From an uncultured Eubacterium sp. (GTDB lineage: Bacteria > Bacillota > Clostridia > Lachnospirales > Lachnospiraceae), in contig CAUCXT010000039.1 in NCBI GenBank assembly GCA_958446835.1, positions 1-23,707 on the forward strand: a DNA stretch of 23,707 nt, read 5' to 3'. Of the stretch, positions 7,209 through 15,176 are shown in pieces. The notes beneath the pieces were generated by a model. It ran no database searches. It was not told where the DNA came from and was given only the letters and a program-made list of their open reading frames with translations. Each line of letters opens with the position of its first letter. Positions within the stretch are counted from its first letter, which is position 1. Position numbers and translations under genes: made by a program.

Positions 7209-8613
7209 TTAACAGTTCATTTCCTTTCGCTTCTAATTCTTTTAATGTAGAATCGACATCCGCATCATTTACCATCAGCTCCGCCATGGCATTGGTCAGC
7301 TCAACCTGAAACTCCACATAGCCCGGATTATTAGGTCGTCCTGAGGCTACCTCAAGCTGGTCAAGCGCAACCTTGTACTGTGGATACTTCTCATACCATG
7401 CCACCATCTTAGCATCATCCATGGCACTCTTTCTGGTAGCCAGATAACCTGTCACGATACTTGCCTCAACGGTTTCATCAAGTGAAGTCATAAACTTCAT
7501 GTACTCCCATGCAGCATCCTGCTTTTCCTTTGAAAGTCCGCTGAGCATTGCAATGTTACAGCCTCCTGTGGTGACACCGTACTGTGTTCCCTTAGGGATG
7601 AACGCTGTCTGCAGCTTAAAACCAAGCTGGTCAGCTACTGCAAGCATCTGGCTTAAACCGCCTGTGGACTGGAAGAAAAATGCCGCATCCTGATTCATCA
7701 GATCTGCGCTCATCTTATCATATTCCGCATAAGGATACAAGTGAGCCAGCCCTCTGTCCTTTAAGTCCTTAAAATACGCTATTATCTTTCTGTCAACATC
7801 ATTGTCCACTGTACATACCGTCTCATCATCATTCACGGTAAACCCACCCTCCGTGAGCATGAATGCCTCATGGAACCAATAATTGATTGGCATTGAAATG
7901 CCGTACTTTCCTGTCTTTTCCTTTATCGTCTCACTCGCCTTCGCCACATCATCCCATGTCACAATATCATCCGGATTCACACCTGCCTGCTCAAGGATTG
8001 TGGTGTTCATATAAAAAATAGAGGTTGAGCGCAAAAACGGCAGCGTATAGCATGAATCATCAATATAACAGTTGTAGAGAAGTCCATTGTGGAAATCACT
8101 CATATCAATCCCATCACTGCTTATCCTGTCATCAAGCGGCTGAATCATTCCACCCTGTGCAAAAAGACCAACCGCACCAATCTCAAGAACTGTAAGTTCC
8201 GGAGCGGTCTTAGCAATATATGCCGCCTGCAGCTTCTGGTGTAAATCCGTGTATGCTCCCTGATATTCTGCTGTCACATGGATTCCCTTTTCTGCTCCCA
8301 CTGTGTTGTTGAAGCGCTCTGTTGCCTCCCCGATATATGTTTCTACGGTGTCCGAATTGGCAAACCAGAAGGTAAGCTCCGTCACATCCGTATTCCCGGC
8401 TTTTTCGCTGCCATCTGTGGATGTATTTTCATTAGCTGCGCTTCCACCGCCCGATGTACCTGCATTGCTCACATTGTTTGCCGCATTTGTACCGCCTGTA
8501 GTGTCATTTCCTGCCGTTGTACCGTTTGCTGAATCCGTTGCACATCCTGCAAGACCTAATGTCATTGCCGCTGCCACCATTACAGACACTGTTTTCTTTA
8601 CAATTTTTCTCAT
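7201..8613 (-). CDS. ugpB: UgpB-like substrate-binding lipoprotein
   Basis: Extracellular family 1 solute-binding lipoprotein of 470 residues. It has a signal peptide with lipobox LAGC and lipid-anchor Cys24, then a Gly/Asn/Thr/Ser-rich flexible linker (about 26-75). The binding domain starts at 'LTFWFA'. It resembles UgpB in the stretches LHQKLQAAY and YMNTTILEQAG and in overall length. The ATG is supported by an AGGAAGG site 6 bases upstream, directly next to a small hairpin. It is preceded by the two permease genes and followed by ugpQ, so sn-glycerol-3-phosphate or glycerophosphodiesters are the likely ligand. A sugar ligand cannot be excluded, because CUT1 binding proteins are similar to each other. 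Confidence 0.88.
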   Translation of the reverse strand: MRKIVKKTVSVMVAAAMTLGLAGCATDSANGTTAGNDTTGGTNAANNVSNAGTSGGGSAANENTSTDGSEKAGNTDVTELTFWFANSDTVETYIGEATERFNNTVGAEKGIHVTAEYQGAYTDLHQKLQAAYIAKTAPELTVLEIGAVGLFAQGGMIQPLDDRISSDGIDMSDFHNGLLYNCYIDDSCYTLPFLRSTSIFYMNTTILEQAGVNPDDIVTWDDVAKASETIKEKTGKYGISMPINYWFHEAFMLTEGGFTVNDDETVCTVDNDVDRKIIAYFKDLKDRGLAHLYPYAEYDKMSADLMNQDAAFFFQSTGGLSQMLAVADQLGFKLQTAFIPKGTQYGVTTGGCNIAMLSGLSKEKQDAAWEYMKFMTSLDETVEASIVTGYLATRKSAMDDAKMVAWYEKYPQYKVALDQLEVASGRPNNPGYVEFQVELTNAMAELMVNDADVDSTLKELEAKGNELLNE

Positions 8614-8625
8614 AAATATCCTTCC

Positions 8626-8641
8626 TGCCGTTTACCCGGCA
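8626..8641 (-). promoter_or_regulatory. Hairpin abutting the ugpB ribosome-binding site
   Basis: TGCCG and CGGCA form a 5-bp stem with a 6-base loop immediately upstream of the AGGAAGG site of ugpB. There is no T run, so it is not a terminator. It may stabilise the 5' end of a processed ugpB message, or affect ribosome access. A very similar layout precedes the second binding-protein gene at 19130-19150. Confidence 0.45.
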
Positions 8642-8653
8642 CATTTATATTTG

Positions 8654-8674
8654 AAAATGCTGTTTGTGCATTTT
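8654..8674 (-). promoter_or_regulatory. Intercistronic AT-rich hairpin between ugpE and ugpB
   Basis: AAAATGC and GCATTTT form a 7-bp stem with a 7-base loop just downstream of the ugpE stop on the minus strand. It could protect the upstream message or mark a processing point. The stem is AT-rich and no T tract follows, so termination would be weak. Confidence 0.4.
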
Positions 8675-8676
8675 TC

Positions 8677-9498
8677 CTATTTGACCCCAGTGTACGCAAA
8701 TGCCTTTAAAATCTGCTTTTGCGCCACTATAAATGCTATAAGTATCGGCAGAAGCATAATCAGATTGCCTGCCATAACTATATGATTTGCAACGCCTCCA
8801 TCAACATCCCTGAGTGCCGTTATTCCCACCGGAAGTGTTCTCACCGCATCGCTGGTTGTGAGCACCTTCGCCCAGAAATAGTCATTCCAGCTCCCTATAA
8901 AGGTTAAAAGTGACAGGGTTGCCACCGTACTTCTGCACATAGGCAGCATAACCTTGAACATAATCTTAAATTCGCCTGCCTTGTCAAGCCGCGCCGCCTC
9001 TATAAGCTCCTTTGGAATCTGCATAAAGCTCTGTCTCAGCATGAAAATTCCAAAAGCACTGGTTGCCTGAGGTAAAATCAGTGACCAGTAGGTGTTTATC
9101 AGTCCCATTTTGCTGAGCACAAGAAATACCGGTAAAAATACAAGCTGTGCCGGAATCATCGTTGTTGCCAACACCATTCCAAAGAAAATCCCCTTTCCCT
9201 TGAAGTCGAATCTGGCAAAGGCATACGCCGCCGGAACAACAGTCAATAGCTGTGCCACAAGGATTCCAACTGTTGTAATAACACTGTTTTTCAGATAGTG
9301 CATAAAATGTATCGACTTAAAAGCTGTCACAAAATTCTGAAATTGAGGATTCTTCACCCAGAAAATCGGAGGAGACTGTAATGTCTGCCCCAGCGTTTTT
9401 ACTGATGTCAAAGCCATCCAATAAAAAGGAATAAAGAAGATAAGAAATAAAAGTATATTTACTATTCCCCGCCCTGATACTTTTAAAATGCGTTTCAC
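8677..9498 (-). CDS. ugpE: CUT1 ABC transporter permease, UgpE/MalG type
   Basis: Inner-membrane permease of 273 residues with about six hydrophobic segments. It has the EAA loop that docks the ATPase ('IEAARLDKAGEFKIMFKVMLP', near residue 175), which is typical of MalG/UgpE. The start is GTG at 9496-9498, with a GGAG site 5 bases upstream. It follows ugpA after 61 bases. That gap has only a very small TGCC/GGCA hairpin. It would form the channel together with the UgpA-like subunit. Confidence 0.92.
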   Translation of the reverse strand: MKRILKVSGRGIVNILLFLIFFIPFYWMALTSVKTLGQTLQSPPIFWVKNPQFQNFVTAFKSIHFMHYLKNSVITTVGILVAQLLTVVPAAYAFARFDFKGKGIFFGMVLATTMIPAQLVFLPVFLVLSKMGLINTYWSLILPQATSAFGIFMLRQSFMQIPKELIEAARLDKAGEFKIMFKVMLPMCRSTVATLSLLTFIGSWNDYFWAKVLTTSDAVRTLPVGITALRDVDGGVANHIVMAGNLIMLLPILIAFIVAQKQILKAFAYTGVK

Positions 9499-9559
9499 GT
9501 TTTCTCCAATCTGCCTTTTGGCATCTTAATAATTCATTGCGACATACTTTCCACATGCT

Positions 9560-10519
9560 CTATTGGTAATGAACCTTCTTCTGCAACAGTGCAAAGTAGA
9601 CAAGTGTCATAACTCCGACAATCGCCATCAGGACAACTCCCATCGCTGAGGCATAACCTGTCTTGTAGAACACGAAGCCCTGTTGGTAAAGCTCATACAC
9701 CAATGTATTGGTTGAGTCCGCCGGGCCTCCCCCTGTCATAAGTGATACACACTCAAATGTCTTAAATGAGCCTATCACACCTGTAAGCGTGAGGAAAAAC
9801 AGTGTCGGTGACAGCATAGGAAGCGTTATCTTAAAAAACACCGATACAGGCTTTGCCTTATCCATCGCCGCAGCCTCATACAAATAGGACGGTATGCCCT
9901 GCAATGCTGCCACAAATATCAACACATAATAACCAAGGCTTTTCCACACATTCACGATTACAAGGGAGAGCATTGCCGTCTTTGTGCTGCCTAACCAGTT
10001 TACAGGTGCAATGGAAAACAGACCCAGCACGAAATTGAAAAGACCTCTGTCCTCATCCATCATCCACATCCAGATGAATGAGATAGAAACCAACGATACG
10101 ATGTTCGGCAGGAACATGACATTCTGCAGCAGTCTGTTGATTCGGGTATTCTTCTTAAGATATACCGCAATCCCAAGGCTTAGAATAATCGTCGCAGGAA
10201 CCATCATAACCATGAACCGGAACGTATTCCCCAGAACAAGCCAGAAATCCTTGCTTTTGAACATGCGGACATAATTTTTAAGTCCCACATATTTCATGTC
10301 CGCTATCATATTCCAGTTAAAAAAGCTCACGTAAACCATGTGAATAACAGGATAGATAACAAACACCATAAAAATAAGCATTGCCGGAAGAATCATCAGA
10401 TAAGGCACCAGCTTTCTTCCGATACTGTAAGCTCTATTTGCCTTTGCTTTTCTATTGACGGTTACCTTTTCCTGTGCTCTGCAATCAACATTTTTTCCCA
10501 ATGTCCCAATTGCATCCAT
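9560..10519 (-). CDS. ugpA: CUT1 ABC transporter permease, UgpA/MalF type
   Basis: Inner-membrane permease of 319 residues. A cytoplasmic N-terminus of about 35 residues precedes the first membrane helix ('LVPYLMILPAMLIFMVFV'). Six hydrophobic segments are visible in total. The EAA loop 'YLYEAAAMDKAKPVSVFFKI' lies near residue 215. ATG start with a G-rich ribosome site (GGGGGA) about 8 bases upstream. It starts 15 bases after the end of the ATPase gene and pairs with the UgpE-like permease downstream. The first-partner position (before ugpE) fits the usual ugpA-ugpE order. Confidence 0.92.
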   Translation of the reverse strand: MDAIGTLGKNVDCRAQEKVTVNRKAKANRAYSIGRKLVPYLMILPAMLIFMVFVIYPVIHMVYVSFFNWNMIADMKYVGLKNYVRMFKSKDFWLVLGNTFRFMVMMVPATIILSLGIAVYLKKNTRINRLLQNVMFLPNIVSLVSISFIWMWMMDEDRGLFNFVLGLFSIAPVNWLGSTKTAMLSLVIVNVWKSLGYYVLIFVAALQGIPSYLYEAAAMDKAKPVSVFFKITLPMLSPTLFFLTLTGVIGSFKTFECVSLMTGGGPADSTNTLVYELYQQGFVFYKTGYASAMGVVLMAIVGVMTLVYFALLQKKVHYQ

Positions 10520-10534
10520 TGCGCTTTCCCCCTT

Positions 10535-11554
10535 TCACCTTATCCTGTTCTCTTCTATGTCAAAGCAGCATATACTCCTTCGCGGTATCCAGAATTTCAC
10601 ATCGCCTGAGTAATTGTTTTCGCTGTGATAATCCTTCGCCTGTACAATTCCGTACTGCGTCTGCAGCTTATAGAGTATCTCAGAGCCCAGCATTTCGCGC
10701 GTCATAACTCTTCCTTCCATGCAGACTGCCTCCTCCTGCTCACGAAAGCTTACATGCTCCGGTCTGAAGCCCAGATATACCGCTTTTTCACTGTCGCTCC
10801 ATTCCTGCGGGCATTCCCTTGTCTCAATTATGTTCATTGGCGGCGTACCTATAAACTTGGCGGTAAAGACATTGTCCGGGTCTCCATATATTTTTTCCGG
10901 TGTGCCCTGCTGCATAATTCTTCCTTGGTGCATAAGCACAATATTCGTTCCCATAGACATTGCCTCTACCTGGTCATGCGTCACATACACGAATGTTGAC
11001 CCCAGCTTCTGATGAAGCTCAATCAGCTCCGTTCTTAGCTGGGTGCGCAGCTTCGCATCCAGATTCGATAACGGCTCATCCATCAAAAATACCTGCGGAT
11101 TTTTCACCATAGCCCTTGCAAGTGCCACTCGCTGTCTCTGGCCACCGGACAATGCATTGGGCTTCCTGTTCATATACTCTTCAAGCCCTGTAATTTTGCC
11201 TATCTCCTCTATTCTTCTTTTTCTCTCTTCCTTTTTTATCCCCGCATTTTTAAGACCAAATTCAATATTTCCGTACACAGTCATTGTCGGATAGATCGCA
11301 TAATTCTGAAATACCATCGCAATATCCCTGTCCCCCGGCGATACATTCTCCATATCCTGATTATCTATCAGAAGCTTTCCCTCTGTCACAGCCTCAAGTC
11401 CGGCAATCATTCGCAGAGTTGTCGATTTACCGCATCCCGAAGGGCCAAGCAGTACGGTGAAGCTTCCCTCCTCAATATCCAGATTCAAATCATTGATTAC
11501 CTGTACTCCCTTGTCGTAGGTCTTTCCCACATGTTCGAGCTTAATCTTCTCCAC
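10535..11554 (-). CDS. ugpC: CUT1 ABC transporter ATPase, UgpC/MsmX type
   Basis: Cytoplasmic ATPase of 339 residues that drives the transporter. It has Walker A GPSGCGKST (37-45), Q-loop Gln83, signature LSGGQ (135-139), Walker B FLMDE (156-160), H-loop His193, and a C-terminal TOBE-like region from about 235. It is slightly shorter than the usual 350-370 residues of the family, in the regulatory C-terminus. The start is GTG at 11552-11554 with an AAAGG-type site upstream. It is the first gene of the six-gene ugp-like operon, so the promoter should lie in 11555-11670. That stretch holds only weak minus-35/minus-10 candidates, so I do not fix one. Enzymes of this type often serve several sugar transporters, and the arabinan operon next door has none. 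Confidence 0.93.
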   Translation of the reverse strand: MEKIKLEHVGKTYDKGVQVINDLNLDIEEGSFTVLLGPSGCGKSTTLRMIAGLEAVTEGKLLIDNQDMENVSPGDRDIAMVFQNYAIYPTMTVYGNIEFGLKNAGIKKEERKRRIEEIGKITGLEEYMNRKPNALSGGQRQRVALARAMVKNPQVFLMDEPLSNLDAKLRTQLRTELIELHQKLGSTFVYVTHDQVEAMSMGTNIVLMHQGRIMQQGTPEKIYGDPDNVFTAKFIGTPPMNIIETRECPQEWSDSEKAVYLGFRPEHVSFREQEEAVCMEGRVMTREMLGSEILYKLQTQYGIVQAKDYHSENNYSGDVKFWIPRRSICCFDIEENRIR

Positions 11555-11668
11555 TGTCTTTTTCCTTTCTTTCTTTAATCCTTTTTTACCTTACCGTTTT
11601 TCCCCGCAACCGACTATCTGCAAAACGTATTTTCTTTGTAAAATAGGTGTAACGGCGTGTAAAGTATC

Positions 11669-11709
11669 AAAAAAGGCATTTCGACAAGCTTTAATTGTCG
11701 AAATGCCTT
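11669..11709 (-). terminator. Strong terminator of the arabinan operon
   Basis: Two 15-base arms (11673-11687 and 11695-11709) pair perfectly around a 7-base loop. On the minus strand the stem is followed by a run of T (complement of 11669-11674). It lies about 30 bases past the stop of the small membrane protein gene and separates the arabinan operon from the ugp-like operon promoter region. Confidence 0.92.
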
Positions 11710-11739
11710 CTATGAACATCAAAAATTATAATTATTTAC

Positions 11740-12063
11740 TTACTTTATCCCCATCAACTTCCTATACTTAACCCCCTTCTTCACGATATACACCACAAAA
11801 ATAACCGCCGCAAACACCGTGGATATGATAAGCATTGTGCCAATCTCAATATGAACATAGGACAGGGTCACAAAGCTGAAAATTAGAAGCATTATGAGCA
11901 TCCAGCCGAACGCAAGTGCCGTGGTCACGAACAGCATTATGACATCCATAACCACATCCTGAGCCGTGAACGGCTTTTGCGGGTACTCTGCGCTGATATC
12001 CTTAAGGTTGTTCACGCTCTCCTGCTTTTTATCCTTGTACATCTTTGATAAGTCTTTTTCCAT
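11740..12063 (-). CDS. Small membrane protein with two predicted helices, function unknown
   Basis: A 107-residue protein I do not recognise. The N-terminal 35 residues are charged and cytoplasmic-like. Two hydrophobic segments (about 39-66 and 74-93) are joined by a short loop, and the tail is basic ('KKGVKYRKLMGIK'). The ATG has a modest AGGAC-type site upstream. It lies 46 bases after the endo-arabinanase gene on the same strand and immediately before the strong terminator, so it is probably the last gene of the operon. It has no signal peptide or enzyme motif. It may assist a membrane component or be a passenger. Confidence 0.75.
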   Translation of the reverse strand: MEKDLSKMYKDKKQESVNNLKDISAEYPQKPFTAQDVVMDVIMLFVTTALAFGWMLIMLLIFSFVTLSYVHIEIGTMLIISTVFAAVIFVVYIVKKGVKYRKLMGIK

Positions 12064-12109
12064 GTCCTGTCCTTAACCTCATTTCAGTTCACATTCTATC
12101 AGCATAGCT

Positions 12110-14086
12110 TTAATCAACCGCCTTGCTTCCCCACAGGGTGAGCTGGTTCGTATTGCCAAGCGCCGTGAACACGATTGTCTCCACGTTCGTGCCTTCTATA
12201 TCCATCTTTAAAATTACACCACTGTACGTCTCTTCGTCAAGTGTAAGGTCGATGTAGGCTGTGCCCTTGTCGTAGCTCCATGTTCCGGTGAATGCTCCTG
12301 TGACGGTTCCATCAGCGCCAAGTGTTATTGTCTGAGGGGTGTTCAGACCTAAATTCTTGTAGTCGATGTCAAGCTCATGGAGAATCACGTCATATTTGCC
12401 CGCAATCTCGTCTGCCGAAAAACCGTTCTCGTCAAGCTTCTCTCCTGCGGTCTGGTATGGTGCTGCCACCAGCCATCCGTTCTTGTTCAAAAAGAGCTGG
12501 TGAACCTTAACATAGTGACCTTCATTTCCGCTGGTTGTTCTGGTATGGAATACGATGTATGCCCTTCCGTCATCGTCGACAAAGGCACTGTTGTGTCCCT
12601 GCGCAACCTGTCCCTGTGAGAAGCTTCTCCACTTGTAGCCGCCAAAAAGTCTGATTCCGGCTGAATCGTTTGTGTTGAGTATGTAGGTATCATAGAACGG
12701 ATTTCTGCCGTTCTCATCAAGATACTCGCCATCCGGGGTCTTACTTCTGTACACCCTCACGTTGTAGCCGCCCTTTGCGACAAGCTCACCGTAGGACATG
12801 AAGAGCCAGTAGTAATCGCCTATCTTCTGGATGTATGACGCCTCACCGGTCACATATTTTCCTCCGGCAATTTTCTTGCCAAAGTAAGGATCGGAATGAA
12901 TGCCGTCCTCGTATGTTACACTGTAATCCCTGAAGCCTGTCTCCTCATCAAGCTCAAGCATAAAAATTCCGCCGCTCCATGAGCCGTAGCTCATCCAGAG
13001 ATTTCCGTCATCATCGTAGAAAACGCAGGCATCGATATTGTTAGGGTAATAGTCTCCCCATGTTCTCTTATATCTGTCCGCAAGCTCGGTTTCCCCGGTC
13101 ACCTTTGCGACATCCGTCTCGTTGTAGTACTCCCCATTATAGAAGCCGGAGTATACGACTATGCCCTGATACTCCCAGTCGCCCTCAAGTGTATCCGCTG
13201 TGAGAAGGACGATTGATGAATACCACTTGTCTCCGTCAACCGAAAGGTACATGCACCACTTGCCAAGCTTATCGTTGTATACCACATCAGGTGCCCACAT
13301 ATATCCGTCAACCTGATAGTTGTCGCTCCCATGTGCCGACCACGCTGCCGGCTCCTTCAATATCTCCCTGTAGTCGGTTGAAAGATTGTTGGTGAAGCTC
13401 TCCCAGTTCTCAAGGTCATACGATTTTGCCCATGCCCTGTGCGAACCGAAAATGTAGTAGCACTTCTTTCCTTCCTTATCCTCGCCGACTATTATGGAAG
13501 GGTCATGGCAGCTTACAGTCTTTATTGACTTTAACTCATCCTTTGAAAATTCGACATGATTCTGAAACATAATGACATCCACAATGTACCTTACGGTAAC
13601 CTCCTCACCACCATATTTTACATAGACATAAGGTCTTAAAGTTACAGTCTCAACAGAACCGCTTATCCTCTCCTTGGTAACCTCGGCAGGATTCTCAACC
13701 TTGGAAGCCTCCGATAATACGCCCTCATAGGAGCTGCTCTCGCCATACTTTATCGCACCGTTGAATGAAGGAGCCTCCGCCTGGGCAAGCTTATCGTCAT
13801 TGCTCGATGTCGCATACACCCTGCTTACCGTATATCCGTCTCTGTCATTTTTTACTGTAAGAGTGTACTTGATATCCTCCCCGGCTTTATATTCCTCCTT
13901 ATCTGTCGACAGCTCTACCGTGATGTCATTCTCCGTCTTAGAGCACACCACACCTGTCCCTCCTGACGATGTTCCATTTTCACCATCAGCGGATTTATCC
14001 TTATTTCCGGCACATCCGGCAACCAGTCCCGCCACCATGAGCGGCAGTAGAACACACCGAACCAATCTGCCTGAACCTCTTCTCAT
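12110..14086 (-). CDS. GH43 endo-1,5-alpha-L-arabinanase lipoprotein (AbnB type)
   Basis: Surface-anchored arabinan-cutting enzyme of 658 residues. The signal peptide has a lipobox ending in VAGC with lipid-anchor Cys25. A beta-rich, BsuPI-like domain spans about 50-175. The five-bladed GH43 domain follows (about 190-535), with the expected acids: Asp195 in HDPS, Asp352 in NNIDA, and Glu415 in TGEAS. His498 in GHNS fits the metal site. The C-terminal domain (about 556-658) resembles the extra domain of B. subtilis AbnB (YxiA). ATG start with GGAGG 7 bases upstream, 20 bases after the preceding GH43 gene. Together they form an outside-endo, inside-exo pair. Activity on arabinoxylan rather than arabinan is possible within GH43. 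Confidence 0.88.
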   Translation of the reverse strand: MRRGSGRLVRCVLLPLMVAGLVAGCAGNKDKSADGENGTSSGGTGVVCSKTENDITVELSTDKEEYKAGEDIKYTLTVKNDRDGYTVSRVYATSSNDDKLAQAEAPSFNGAIKYGESSSYEGVLSEASKVENPAEVTKERISGSVETVTLRPYVYVKYGGEEVTVRYIVDVIMFQNHVEFSKDELKSIKTVSCHDPSIIVGEDKEGKKCYYIFGSHRAWAKSYDLENWESFTNNLSTDYREILKEPAAWSAHGSDNYQVDGYMWAPDVVYNDKLGKWCMYLSVDGDKWYSSIVLLTADTLEGDWEYQGIVVYSGFYNGEYYNETDVAKVTGETELADRYKRTWGDYYPNNIDACVFYDDDGNLWMSYGSWSGGIFMLELDEETGFRDYSVTYEDGIHSDPYFGKKIAGGKYVTGEASYIQKIGDYYWLFMSYGELVAKGGYNVRVYRSKTPDGEYLDENGRNPFYDTYILNTNDSAGIRLFGGYKWRSFSQGQVAQGHNSAFVDDDGRAYIVFHTRTTSGNEGHYVKVHQLFLNKNGWLVAAPYQTAGEKLDENGFSADEIAGKYDVILHELDIDYKNLGLNTPQTITLGADGTVTGAFTGTWSYDKGTAYIDLTLDEETYSGVILKMDIEGTNVETIVFTALGNTNQLTLWGSKAVD

Positions 14087-14106
14087 GCCTTCACCTCCAT
14101 GCGTTG

Positions 14107-15087
14107 TTATTGGATATTATTCTCGTACTTAAATACCGGTTTACCGTCCGCATCCCACTTCACTTCCATGAGCATTGTGTGTCTGTTAGGGTCATACAGC
14201 GGGTCGCCGACAATCTCAAGATAGGTGCGCGCATGGTATACACACACGTCCCTTCCGTCCTCGTCCTTGGTAAAGCTGTTGTGTCCCGGACCGTAGATTC
14301 CCTTCTCCCTGTCGGAGCAGAGCACCGGATGTCTCTCCTTCTTCCATGCACGCGGGTCAAGCAGATCCGCATTCTCATCGATTGAGAGCATACCCACGCA
14401 GTAGCACTCGCCTGTCGCGCTCGCAGAGTAGGTGAGGAATATCTTTCCGTCATGGTGTATGGCGGCAGGTCCCTCATTTACCCATATATCCACACGCTCC
14501 CAGTCATAATCAGGAGTAGTGAGAAGCACCTGTGCTGTGGCAAGCTTGGTCGCTGACTCCATTTTTGCAATATATATATTAGATATCTGAATGCCGACAC
14601 TTACCTTTTCAGCCCAGATATAGTAGTATTCTCCTTTATTTTCAAGTATTGTTGCATCAAGCGAAAACGCATCAAATGAATATATATCATCATCGCTTCT
14701 CTGGATTTTTCCCTTTTCAATCCACTCATCCTTCATAGGATCCGGTCCCTGACACTCAAGGATATATGGTCTTAATCTCCATATATCTTCTGCCATTGAG
14801 GCTGCAAAATATATGTACCACTTTCCAAACAGATAATGAAGCTCAGGCGCCCAGATATGCTTGCTCATCTCTCCGGACTCATGCTTTGTCCAGATGATCT
14901 TCTCCTTGGCATCCTTTAACCCCGAAAGTGTATCTGAACATCTGAGAATAATCTTGTCATACGCAGGTACGGAAGCAGTAAAATAATACTTTCCGTCCTC
15001 AGCGCGCGTGACAAACGGATCCGCTCTCTGCTCTATAAAAGGTTTGTTAAAATCAGTAATTTTTCCGTTTCTAGGTCTCTCTTCCAT
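14107..15087 (-). CDS. Intracellular GH43 exo-alpha-L-arabinofuranosidase
   Basis: A single-domain glycosidase of 326 residues without signal peptide, so cytoplasmic. The three GH43 acids are visible: Asp23 in RADPF, Asp144 in SLDAT, and Glu205 in NEGPA. His269 in GPGHNS fits the central metal site. The sequence 'ADPFVTRAEDGKYYFTASVP' and the short length are close to the GH43_26-type exo-1,5-arabinofuranosidases. It would release arabinose from imported arabino-oligosaccharides. ATG start with a GAGAGGA site upstream. It follows the LamG/CBM-like lipoprotein gene after 89 bases that contain a GC-rich hairpin, so it may be expressed at a lower level than the genes before it. A beta-xylosidase activity is the main alternative. 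Confidence 0.87.
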   Translation of the reverse strand: MEERPRNGKITDFNKPFIEQRADPFVTRAEDGKYYFTASVPAYDKIILRCSDTLSGLKDAKEKIIWTKHESGEMSKHIWAPELHYLFGKWYIYFAASMAEDIWRLRPYILECQGPDPMKDEWIEKGKIQRSDDDIYSFDAFSLDATILENKGEYYYIWAEKVSVGIQISNIYIAKMESATKLATAQVLLTTPDYDWERVDIWVNEGPAAIHHDGKIFLTYSASATGECYCVGMLSIDENADLLDPRAWKKERHPVLCSDREKGIYGPGHNSFTKDEDGRDVCVYHARTYLEIVGDPLYDPNRHTMLMEVKWDADGKPVFKYENNIQ

Positions 15088-15118
15088 ACCGTATCCTCTC
15101 CCATACTTAATTTAAAAC

Positions 15119-15151
15119 TCCCCGGGAGGCCCCATTGGCACATCCCGGGGA
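15119..15151 (-). terminator. Intercistronic GC-rich hairpin, likely partial terminator
   Basis: CCCCGGGA and TCCCGGGG (15120-15127 with 15143-15150) plus one T-A pair form a 9-bp stem with a 15-base loop. On the minus strand only GTTTTAAA follows, a short T run. It sits between the LamG/CBM-like lipoprotein gene and the GH43 genes and would reduce, but not stop, transcription into them. It may also protect the 3' end of the upstream message. Confidence 0.6.
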
Positions 15152-15176
15152 TAGTCTGATTTTTATTAGTTTTGCC

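Noticed and set aside
8303..8785. 160-codon plus-strand open frame
   Set aside because: It lies opposite the start of ugpB and the end of the ugpE gene, has no ribosome site, and its composition is that of an antisense shadow of real genes.
11555..11670. Catabolite-response (cre) site or a clear promoter for the ugp-like operon
   Set aside because: A TGCAAAACGTATTTTC stretch looked slightly like a cre site but misses key positions. Several minus-35/minus-10 pairs exist, none good enough to choose.
13761..14132. 123-codon plus-strand open frame
   Set aside because: Antisense to the signal peptide and N-terminal domain of the GH43 lipoprotein; no start signals.
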